Shown piece by piece: positions 33,523 to 43,094 of a stretch of DNA of 64,000 nucleotides (position 1 is the first letter of the stretch; each line of letters opens with the position of its first letter). The DNA comes from Exophiala sp. HKRS030 (lineage: Eukaryota; Ascomycota; Eurotiomycetes; Chaetothyriales; Herpotrichiellaceae). The stretch covers positions 930,001 to 994,000 of the forward strand of contig JAHWDD010000006.1 of the NCBI GenBank assembly GCA_023897205.1. Direction: 5' to 3'. The notes under the pieces were generated by a model. The model saw only the letters and a program-made list of their open reading frames with translations. It ran no database searches and was not told where the DNA came from. The translations under genes and the position numbers were made by a program.

Positions 33523-34496
33523 TTAGTCAGTTTGACTCGAAGGTAGTGGAGCGTCTTTTTGGGGATTCTGGTCTTGTCCCTTTAGTCGAGAATAGATTTC
33601 CTGAAGCTTTGCGAAAGCATTTCCATCTCCGTTGAGCACCTTCCGAGTAAGAGTTTCGAGCTCACCATGCATAGCCTCAGAATGGGCAGACGTTCCTGTC
33701 ATGGCCGTGTCGTCGTTAGCATAAGCGCGCACAATGTCCCTTTCTCCACGTTGTCGTTTGACGTCCATCAACTTTTCTAGGAAAGAGGCTTGCTTCTTGA
33801 TCTGAGCGTTGATGGCCGGGTTGGAGTGATGGAAGTCTCCCAGGCTACTGCCATCCAAGATGCGCCCAGAGATGGTCGGGTTGACATCTACGTTGTCGCC
33901 ATCTGCCATGCTGTGTTTGACCACTTTGGCTTGTTCAGCAACGAGTTTGATTCGTGACGTTCCAATCAGATCATAATTGTCCGTGTGTTTCAAGGGTTTG
34001 TCCATGGAGCCAGGACTTGTGAAAAACATGTTGGTACCGATCATATCAGTCCACATGCAGCTGTAGACCTGGCCCTGGTATGAAACTACCGGATTTGTAG
34101 TTGGTAAGTCTAGAATCTGGACCCATCTCCCGGAGGCCGACGTATCATTCTCATCACCCTCTACCGCCGATTTCTTGGGTGTGCCCTGGGTTGCCAGATC
34201 GTCATTGCCATCGACCTGGTTCTCTGCTGGGCTTTCGGCTGTTTCAAGTCTGTCGGGCGTTTGCGAGACTGAGTCATCGGCTGGTCGTTTGGCAGGGACT
34301 ACTGGCTTCTGGCCCCCGGGAACTGTTGCGCGTGTTTTGGCATTCAAGGTAGAGAGGTCGAGATCCACGAGGAACGTCTGTCAGAGAAATATAAGGAACG
34401 GCCAAAAGGAGGAAGGACGCAAATTTGACATCATGCGATTCCTACCTCTGTATCATTATCATCATACTCATATTCGTATTCATCGTCCGAAAACAT
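33523..34496 (-). CDS. TFIIIC triple-barrel subunit (tau55/GTF3C6-like)
   Basis: Two exons: 34496-34446 (17 residues, MFSDDEYEYEYDDNDTE) and 34377-33523 (284 residues), total 301. The 68-bp intron has GTAGGA donor and GACAG acceptor, phase 0. The splice creates the characteristic start of the triple-barrel domain, acidic residues followed by ETFLVDLDLST. The domain's later strands are visible at about 100-160 (ILDLPTTNPVVSYQGQVYSCMW and IGTNMFFT). An insert rich in Pro/Glu/Thr lies between them, and the C-terminal half is helical. TFIIIC binds the A and B boxes of tRNA genes for RNA polymerase III. Assignment rests on the domain pattern; the rest of the protein is poorly conserved in this family. 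Confidence 0.8.
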
Positions 34497-35824
34497 GGTT
34501 GGACTAACATTCTTCAGAGCCGCTTTAGCTATGGCAGAGCGATGTCTTTTTTCTTAGGGCATTGTAGGGAGGTAGCATCAGGATGGAGGGCAAGGCTTGA
34601 ATTGAGATCTTCGGAAAATGTTTCTGCAGAGGCCATCACGTGCACTCCGGTGAGGCCAGTGCACAGTTAGGCGGCATTACTTTGATCCGGGCTGTTTCTA
34701 GTGCCATCGTCCGCACAGAGTCACTTCCACTCAACCAGTCGAACATCAAGCAGATCTAAGGGTAACATGAGAGACAACGGACTACAAGATTATGGTCCAC
34801 TCTTTCAGGTACACACTCAGGCGGAACACTCTTTCAGGACTTCCGGTGCTGGATTAAATCCGAAAAGTATTGGTACACACATGCGAATGGCGTGCACCAA
34901 CCAAACCTCGGATTCACGGTCGCCTTGCTAGTACTGGTACTCAAGCTCTGCCTCAAGGGCCGAGTCTCACGGTAATTGACATGCAAAGCTCCACGAGATT
35001 GACCATCAGCCTACCTGGTTCGGATCAATTCAAAGTTGACTTAATTCTCTTTTGGTGGACGGAGGCGAGCGGGCTGATCGATTCGACTCGAAAGAGAAGT
35101 GATCTGGAGATCCTTCTGTGGGCTCCAATGGTCAGCCTGCGATCTTGAAGAATCCGACCCATGTGGCTGAACTCAGTACACTTCGGTCTGTTCCCAACTC
35201 GGTATCGGGGTCTCAGTACAGACGTCCTTGTATACTCTTAACGGCAATTGTTTAGTCTACATGGAATTTCGCTTCCCTAGCTAGTTTCCAGCCCCAGGCT
35301 TCAAAAGGCCGCAAGTCGAAGAGTAGATACCCGGGACGAGCACCTCTCTCCCTTTCTGAGGCAGTGTAGGACTCCTAAGGTATGTGGCTAGGTGGCTAGG
35401 AAAGCAGGCCAAACTCGCACATATTTCTGAATGCAGAAACAGGCAAATTACCAGGTTTCAAAGGTACATACGGTCCATACAGCTTCCTTCGTCGATGCAC
35501 ATTTAGCTACCCCATTCTGTGGGACAAAAAGTCAAGTGAACGAACGATGCAACAATTGCCACTGACCTAGTTTGGCCCTTCAGGGTCGAAGGATGATTGA
35601 CCAACAGGTATAAATACGGTTGGATGATCTTTGATCGGCAAAATGGGACCCATTCAGCAGCATATATATCAGGAAGACACAGGTACTCAACTCAATCTGT
35701 AGTATTTCCTTCATTCCAAACCCTTCCTGCATTTCAATAGACACGCCTCTCTCCAAGACATCCAAGCCACAACATCTGATACTTGCCTTCTACTAGAGAC
35801 ATCCTTGAAATCCCTTCCACCAAG
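34497..35824. other. Intergenic, TFIIIC gene to secreted-protein gene
   Basis: 1.3 kb between divergent genes. No coding frame recognised. A CT-rich leader and a CAAG-ATG context precede the ATG at 35825. Confidence 0.45.
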
Positions 35825-36558
35825 ATGCGTGTCTCAACCCCTCTCTTCGGCAGCTTGAGCATGTTGCTCCTGCAAGTCAAGGTCAGTCGAGCGTTGCACT
35901 CTCCCTCCCAAACCCTAAGTCAGATCATTTCTCTCTGTCTTTTGGCATGCAGCGACGTACATCAATGTCCACGTACATAGACTAATGTCCATGAATATAG
36001 GCCCAGGACAGCTCCGATGAGGGTGGTCAAACTATCACCGGCGGGATCTCCGGAAATGGCGGCACTGTAATAATTGACGGCACAACCGTCAGCAACTGCC
36101 CTGGTGAGGTCCTCTCGACGTCGACAGGCAGCTTGAATGGCGTATTTTGCTGCATTGAGGAAGACCCCTCGACCGTCAGCGCTTCGATGTGCGCCGGCTA
36201 CCCGTTTTGTTCCGACTCGACAGCTGTAGCGATGTCCATCAACACTCCATCATGTGTAACCATGATACCTGCCACGGCTAGCAACTATGATCAGCTTGTT
36301 GCATCAGCAACCAGTAGTGTCGGCAATGGCGGTTCGAATGGCGGTTCATCGACGGCCGCAGCGTCGCCTGGAAGCACGACCTCTTCAGGGCCACAAGAGA
36401 CCTCTGCCCAAAGCTCGGGCAGTCAATCAGCCAGTGCTACTGCAACCAGCTCAACGTCTGGTAATGAAGCAGCTGGCATGGCAAAGGTGCCACTGGGATG
36501 GATGTGTGTTGGAACCGGCCTGGGTGCTCTTGCTGGCGTTCTCGCAGCCGTCATTTAA
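35825..36558 (+). CDS. Small secreted, Ser-rich, probably GPI-anchored protein
   Basis: Two exons, 35825-35881 and 36001-36558, give 204 residues. The 119-bp intron has GTCAGT donor and TATAG acceptor, phase 0. Residues 1-20 are a signal peptide (core FGSLSMLLLQ, likely cleaved near VKAQD). The middle holds six Cys (for example SNCPGE, FCCIEE, MCAGYPFC and SCVTM), suggesting disulfides. A Ser/Thr/Gly-rich stalk (about 125-180) follows, and the last 20 residues are hydrophobic (LGALAGVLAAVI end), fitting a GPI signal with omega site near the SGNEAAG segment. This layout is common among fungal cell-wall and plasma-membrane proteins and some CFEM-like effectors, but the Cys spacing does not match a domain I know. 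It sits in the gene-poor island, next to the NLR relics. Confidence 0.8.
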
Positions 36559-37583
36559 GAAGGGATTGCACGAGTCAAGACCTCCAGATAGCCATCGAAT
36601 ACTCCAGGTCCAGCCTGATATCCTACCTCTATTACTCGAGAATGAAAGACCTGATCACCATATGCGGTTTAACCCTAGAGATTGAACGAAGGAGCGAAGG
36701 ATGCTTTAGCCTGACCTTTAGCTGAGCCCTTGGCTGAGCATCACTCAGCGCTCAGAGAGCGCTTCCTGAGCAAATAAACCGGAGGCCTAATCTGGCCCCT
36801 GAAGATCGGGTATATTGTACTTAATTCTCGGCTAGTCCTCCGTTTCACACAGGCGTCAGGGAACCTGGAAGATTCCCTGCCCTTAGGCCGCTGCCTAAAT
36901 TTTCTCGTAACCTCGGCCGGCAGTGCAGCAGGGTGTCGGTTGAATCGATGCGTCGCAAGTAATGTAATGGTGGTTCAGGCACAATACATGGCTATCTCGT
37001 CAATTTGAGATTCCAACGGGGATGCCGCTAAGTTCCAGATAGTGAAGCTCTGTAGAAGGTAGACGAAGCTACAGTTAAAGCTTTAGAGCTCATGGCTCCT
37101 GAAGCTCAGGGCGGATCTCCAGAATACGCGAAGGTTTGTAAAATCGTCAGCTTCAAAATAATCCCTTGTTGACCTGAACGGCACGGCGCTCAACTGCTCG
37201 AAAATGAGACTTTTAGAAAGCTGCACTCTTTATGATCGAAGATGTCATTCCGCCAGACTTGGTAACATTAGTTTTTCGTCGCTGATGATCGGGTAGAGTT
37301 AAAATTCCTTTAGGAGCGATACTCACTCTCGAGCCCATTAATACAAGCCCACCTCTCAACAGCTCAGGCAGACAATGCCTATTCAACATGGTCCGCTGTA
37401 TGTTTCAAGACTGCCCTAACTAGGCTTGCAGTACGCAGCCCCTAAGCCCGACAATAGATCTTGCACACCCAGGGACGTGGTTACAGTAATCCTTATGGTA
37501 TCCTACAATAGCCATCGGCTAGGCACGCACACCCTCGCATAGCGTAATCCCTCGTCTAGAAAACGCCAATATTGTTCTTCGGT
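36559..37583. other. Gene-free stretch
   Basis: 1 kb between the secreted-protein gene and the patatin relic. Contains a perfect small hairpin (CGCTC-AGA-GAGCG) inside a CTGAG-rich segment at about 36720-36770. No gene seen. Confidence 0.45.
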
Positions 37584-38880
37584 CTACTCAGAACCTTTAA
37601 GCCATGCATGCCTCGACGGGGAAGGAGACAAATGTCTCAACAAGTACCCAAACGTCTTTGATGGTATCTCAAACTTCTCACATTGCATGTCAAATATCTC
37701 AAAGTGCAAGGGTGCTAGCAATGTCTCAGTCTGAGGAATGCTTAGGAAATAGGATCTCGAGGTTATACGGACCCTCTCGACGACCGCACCACTCTTGAAA
37801 GCTCCTGTCTTCCGTCTTGTACTCAACAGTGCATTGAATAGCAAAGTATCATAGCCGGAACCTTTCAAGGACCCCTTCGAAGTCCCCTTCAACCCCTTCG
37901 CGACTTGTTCCAATCGAGCGCATTGCAAGCCAAATTCGTCCTGCTCACAAAGGACAACAAGGACCCTCAATGCAATCATTTCCACTGTCGCTTTGACAGC
38001 AGGATGCTTGGCGTTCGTGACATTTTATATCCATGGACCGCTCCCATTACGCGGTATCCGGACACAACTCTCGATTTTCTGATCATCAGCAGCCACAATA
38101 CCATGCTTGTTTTTCAGATGCTCTCTCATTTCATCAGATGTCAAGAAAACCGAACTATAGTGTTCGTACTTGGAGACATCAAATGGGAACTGACGACAAT
38201 TGCCATTAATCTCGCGACACACGTACACGTTACAGTTTTCAAAACGCTTCGAATGGCTCGAGGCCGTGGCTCGCTGCCTGCGATTGTTGACGAGTTTCTC
38301 CGCCAGCCGGTCCATTTTTTCAAGAAGTCCATCGATCTGATCCCACCCCACGAGCCTATCAATGTCATTGTCTATGTTCGCGTCAGCCGTTCTCTCCCAC
38401 CTTATGAGATTATCAATGAAGTCGGTCGTTTTCTGTCCATTCGTTTCGATGGCATCTAGCTTGATGGCTCCAAGCTCGCCCTTGAAATTGAGACGAAAAT
38501 AGTTATTGTTGTCCATCTTTTCACACATTAATTTGTGCGTTTTTTCTGTCTCCGTCACTTCTTTCTTCACTGATGACCATAGAGACCGCGGTCGCTCCTG
38601 ATCGTCGAAACCCGTGCCGATGCTCACAATCAGTATAGACGGGTTGTCGTCCCTCCTATTGCTCATGATCTGCGACATGACCTCTCTCCAGGCTCTATAC
38701 GATGGATTATTCGTCCCCGCGCCACCATCGATAAAAGTTGCTCCATTGATGGCTTGTGAGTCGAATTTGAATGGCGCTGCAGTCGTCGCACGACTTGCTT
38801 CGAGGATGGATGCCTGTCCGCACTCCAACATAGCGGTAACAAACAAAGATTTCCATGAGCAAGCTCTCATCACTGGGCAC
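37584..38880 (-). pseudogene. Patatin-like phospholipase relic (C-terminal half)
   Basis: The minus-strand frame from 38873 to 38025 (282 residues) has the C-terminal half of a patatin domain: ILEASRATTAAPFKF, then the catalytic-Asp motif FIDGGAGTNNPS, then ILIVSIGTG. The oxyanion loop and the catalytic Ser motif G-x-S-x-G, which should lie before this, are absent in about 500 bp upstream on this strand. After the stop TAA at 38025-38027 the same frame stays open for a further 133-residue stretch from the Met at 37985 to 37584, which suggests that the stop interrupts a once longer protein. In fungi such patatin domains often form the effector head of STAND/NLR proteins. It is most likely a dead fragment; a functional short protein cannot be excluded. 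Confidence 0.65.
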
Positions 38881-39349
38881 CCCGGTTGGACTAGTGCGTG
38901 TCCGTGGTATGAATATTTTAACTAGTTCGCCTGATCCCAGACTCAGAGATTGCTAAAGTTGCAAGGCCACGAAGCCTGGGCTCCCAAGACCTGCACGTCT
39001 ACGGCTGTCTCGGCTCGAACGGCCAATCCTCTGGGAGACACTAGGTGTAGTGGCGTGTCTCTTGCATTTGTCTGCCCTCATTTCATGCTCGTCGCTTTCC
39101 TAAGGCTAGACTTCGAGTTCCAGCTGGCATGAAGGCCTGACTATGAGAGGGGGATATGTAGGTATTGATGCCCGACTTCATGTCGGTGGGCATAGACCCG
39201 ATTTCAGCATGTGACGCTCCTCAAGGGTATTCGTGCTCTACGCCGTTCGTGAACGTTGCCAAGCCGATACCGACTTCACTGGTGATATCTCTATGTGCGA
39301 ACTCTCGGACACTTTGAACCTACGGTGAGCATGACTGAGCCTCTAGATC

Positions 39350-39385
39350 AACTCCCTGGGCAACTCCCTGAGTACTCCCTGAGCC
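39350..39385. repeat. Three tandem 12-bp units, ACTCCCTG-rich
   Basis: Units at 39350-39361, 39362-39373 and 39374-39385 share the core ACTCCCTG. They lie between the two NLR-type relics, in sequence rich in CTGAGC. Confidence 0.7.
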
Positions 39386-39413
39386 GAGGGTAGGGAGCCC
39401 GAGTTGGCTCCTT

Positions 39414-41432
39414 TTGCCTGACTACCGATATAGTTGTCACTTGGCAAAATTCCGAAGCTCTTGTGAGGGCACTCAAACACTTCAGTCAAGGCACAAGGAT
39501 GAGGAACCCGCTCTAGCAAGCTATTTGGCTATACTTCAGGACAATCAGCCAATTCCCCCCACCCCCCGCCCTTCCCCCCCGCCCCCGCAAGGACAACCAG
39601 ATCGGCTTTTCGCGCAACCTATTCCCATCAAGAAAGCAAAGCTAGCGGCTGCGCCTCATGTGATCCAAACCAAATCATACACCGACCTCTTCGGCGCGAG
39701 TCTGAGTGGCCTGCCATTCACTATGGGAGGATTGCATCGATGAACCAAATGATCAATGATGGAAATCTAAGATATCGACTTGCCAGCGCAAACAATATTC
39801 TTTGTTTTGAGTTGGATGCTGCAGGTCTACCCTCTTATGTGCCATGTCTAATAATTCGTGGCATATGTGATTATGCCGACTCTCATTCTAGCGATACCTG
39901 GCAGGGTGTAGCTGCAGCTGCAGCTGCAGCATATACTACAGAATTACTGTCTGTAATCAAGCCTATCTCGACACCGGCGGTTTCACTAGTAACATTGGCC
40001 AGTTCTAACGTTTCAGGTAAGTTACATCCGAACGACGAAGACTTCGAATCTCTTGCCGTGCCATTGGTAAAGAAGTTGAGCTGTTATCCAATCGCTATCG
40101 TTCATGCTGCAGGTTATATGAAATCTCTTGGACAAAACCTTCACGACTATCTGGCAATTTTTCACGAGCAATCAAGACTAGAAGAAAACTCATTGAATGC
40201 TCTTCTGGACTCGATGTTGGAGAATCTCCGCAACCATCAACCGGAGGCAGCTGACTTCCTATTCACACTGACATCGTTCAATGTGGAAGAAATTCCACAA
40301 CGTCTCTTGCAGCCATCTCGCGAGGAGGGAGACAATCCCCCAATCGAGGTCCAACGCTTGGTCGAGATTGGACTACTGTCTTACAGTCCCGACAAAGAAT
40401 CGTTCTTCCTACATAATGCGGTTGGATTAGCAATCCGCGAGCGCCTGGAAAATACACATCAGGAAGCATACTTTGCATCAAAGGCCTTGGAGTTGATGGC
40501 CGACCGGGTAGAGACATGCGAAGCCCTCATACCTGTCGCTCTCTCCACTCTGCGGCAAAAGTTACGCCCATCTTCTTGGGAGGCCCAGGCACTCCTGCTT
40601 TTCAAGGTTGGCGTCTTTCAACATAATAAGGGCGAGCCCGATCAAGCTTTTGGGATGTTATCTGAAGCATGCAAATTCTTAAAGGTGAACCACTGTCCAG
40701 ATGATCAGCCATCAGCAGCTATGGCAAGGGAGGCTTCAGCGTCGGTACTACTTGCGCGTGGCGGATACATGGAAGCCACACAGATTATCCAGGCCACCTT
40801 GGAGCAGAAGCTAAAAAAGCTGGGTGATGGCCATCCATCCTGAGACTCTGCGAGTCTCTGTCCAACTTGCCAGGCTGTATTATGAGCAAGAACGGCTGCC
40901 TGAGTCGGAAGCCTTGCTGAGAGCGACGCGGGACAAACTTACTCAGGTACTTGGAGTTGCGCATCCCCAGACCTTGTCTGCCACAAACCTCCTAGCGCTA
41001 ACGCTGTCGGGAGAAAGCCAGTTTGAAGAAGCTGAGGAGCTTTTCAGCATGACGCTGCACGGATACGAGCAAGTAATGGGTCCTGAGCATCCTGATACTT
41101 TAGCGAGCATGCACAATTTGGTGTCAGCACTGGTCGCGCAGGACAAATTTGCCTAGAGTCTGATACTAGCAGAAAAGGCCTTTGCATCCGACGAGAAGAT
41201 GCTAGGTGAAGGCCATCCGGTTACACTGGCAGCCATAAACAATCTAGCACTCGTCTTTGGTGAGGTGGGTTCCGAGTCGGCGGAACACGGCGATACTTAC
41301 AACAAGGAATTGGCTCAGTTGGAAAGCAAGGCCAAAGACGCGCAAAAGCTATACAGTGCTTTACAGCGATCGAAAGTCCGCTTTGCAAAGAAGACAGTGC
41401 GAAACGATATTGCAGGGCGCAATACTCTATGA
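39414..41432 (+). pseudogene. Broken PNP_UDP / ARC / TPR (NLR-type STAND) gene
   Basis: Pieces of a fungal NLR lie in order. From about 39510 a frame ends in PDRLF, then the match continues in another frame from about 39615 (ATYSHQ, CDPNQIIHRP, IHYGRIASMNQM) into 39740-40843 (ELDAAGL, IIRGICDYADSH). These are the C-terminal half of a nucleoside-phosphorylase-like domain. Next comes only the end of an NB-ARC (LVKKLSCYPIAIVHAAGYM); P-loop and Walker B are missing. TPR repeats of kinesin-light-chain type follow. They shift frame at 40829-40840, where the tetranucleotide ATCC is doubled, and meet a TAG at 41154-41156 before the last readable TPR (GEGHPVTLAAINNLALVFG) that ends at 41432. Damage is by indels and deletion, not dense C-to-T change. 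In life such proteins act in self/non-self recognition. Confidence 0.8.
39555..39588 (-). other. C-rich tract, potential G-quadruplex on the minus strand
   Basis: Runs of six, six, three, eight and five C within 34 bases (plus strand), so the minus strand meets the usual G-quadruplex pattern. It lies inside the NLR relic, about 25 bp before the first frameshift. Confidence 0.7.
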
Positions 41433-41687
41433 CCTTGTCTCCGGTTGAAAGGAGTCTTTGTCAGCGAAATGAAGCTGAAGAATAGATTCCCTCATAGCCG
41501 CGGGCGGTGTTGGGTTACAGTGCGAGCACATACACTCAAGGTTTTGTTTACGATTCCAGAACCGCGAATGCAGTCTCAGCCGTTGTCCATTGATACCATC
41601 ATGAACAGCCAAAGGTAAGCTGTCATCTTCACTTGTCCATGCGACGAATTCAAGATCGCAGAATCCAAATGTCAATGCAAACAACAC
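41427..41687 (-). other. Open frame of protein-like composition, 86 residues, unknown
   Basis: No ATG: the first codon of the open part is TTG, and a stop precedes it by four codons. The content looks protein-like (FGFCDLEFVAW, RLRLHSRFWNRKQNLEC, MCSHC). It may be a last exon or a gene fragment. It touches the 3' end of the NLR relic. I do not recognise a family. Confidence 0.25.
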
Positions 41688-43094
41688 ATTTTGTGATTAC
41701 TCGAGAATAGCGAAATTCCGAAGTTTGGGACACGGCGTAACAAGCTACTGTAAGCCACTGACCATCAAAGAAGATTACCTTTCAGGCAGTAGAAAGTAGA
41801 CTCAAAGACTGATGCAATTTTGATGCAAATAAATCAGTACCTTTGGGGAAGATGTGGTCGAAGAAGCGTGAACTCTGGGCGAAATCGGCTGTACGAGCGA
41901 GACCGTGGTGAGGGAATGAATGAACGGAGTACGGAGTACCTGTACGAGTACGAGGCACGCCTAGGGAAGCTTCTTACAGGCTCCAAGAGTAGCCTAGGTT
42001 GGGTCTTTACTGTAACAGTATATTATTGTATCTAAGCAATCCTTCCCGTCGCCGTAGTGGCACTGAGGTCAGCCAAACGTTGTGCCGGAAGATGTCATCG
42101 TATCGCCCAAAGCCAAAGTTGGGTTTCATCACACACAATTGGCCTTCAGGTTGTCCTCTCCATGTCTCCTCATCACTGGCCTCGTCACCATCTGTTTCTT
42201 CACACATATCCGGATACAATCGCCAAATGGGGACCGTGTCTTGCGCGTTTCATCTACCCTTCTCAAGTTCTCTTTGAAACCCTGAATTCTTTCGATTCTT
42301 TTCTCGGACAGATGAACACCTCGCTGGTCTAGGGTAAATCAGACCGCTACTACTCGTACTATTGTACTGCACAATCCTGCACGAAGCCCGTAGCAGTCTT
42401 GGTCGTGTGGGCCAATCAAGTCTTATCAGTAAGTCCCCTCGTTCACTTCCCAGCGCATCGGACCTAGAGCGATTCCTCCCGCGTCATACACGGATGTTGG
42501 CGGAACTGCATATTTATGGCATTATTCATCTACAACAGCGGACTGCCGCTCAATGTTGCATGTCGGCGGAGCTTCGCTCAGTCATTATGTCCGGCTTCTT
42601 GCCCTTCTTGAGGCTGTTGTTTGCTCAATGCGGCCATTGATCGCTGGTCTGGCAGCCTTGACGGACGTGGTGCCCTGTTTCCGCCCTACCGCCAGATCCG
42701 GGTGGTGCACCACGGTGATCCAGTCACATACCTGGTCTTCATGTCAGATCTAAACCACTCGTGAATATATGGCTAATCCTTTCGGCTCGTTTGCACAGTG
42801 TCTTCGATCTTTCATCATCCGCACTCGTTTTCTCGGCTGACAAACGCACTATATACCTCGGCGCCGGGAGCCTCGTTTCTCACTACACTTCCTTTATCTC
42901 AGACTTCGGCCAGCCCGACGGTCGACGACAACTCTTTTCCCATTGCGCAGGCGCTTTTGAACACAAACGATCAAACCGACGTCGAGCCGGACGAGTCTGT
43001 TGTGGTCGTCGTAGAATCCAGAACGGCAGAGGCCGATCCACAACGCAACCCTATCTATGAATCGGTGACGGACAAGGCACTACAGGGAGAGGAG
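41433..43094. other. Intergenic, NLR relic to VPS62-like gene
   Basis: Mostly without coding signal. One TACGGAGTA copy at 41930-41938. A 51-codon frame at 42612-42764 has protein-like content (PPYRQIRVVHHGDPVTYLVF) but no start and no neighbouring exon I can join. From about 42777 to 43094 the frame of the downstream gene is open without ATG. Confidence 0.4.

Noticed and set aside
36720..39420. CTGAGC-rich segments on both sides of the patatin relic, considered as transposon ends
   Set aside because: They share composition only; I could not align them as terminal inverted or direct repeats, and there is no transposase frame between them.
37584..41432. RIP (repeat-induced point mutation) as cause of the NLR decay
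   Set aside because: The readable frames contain few stops; the damage seen is frameshift and deletion, without the dense C-to-T pattern and AT richness of RIP.
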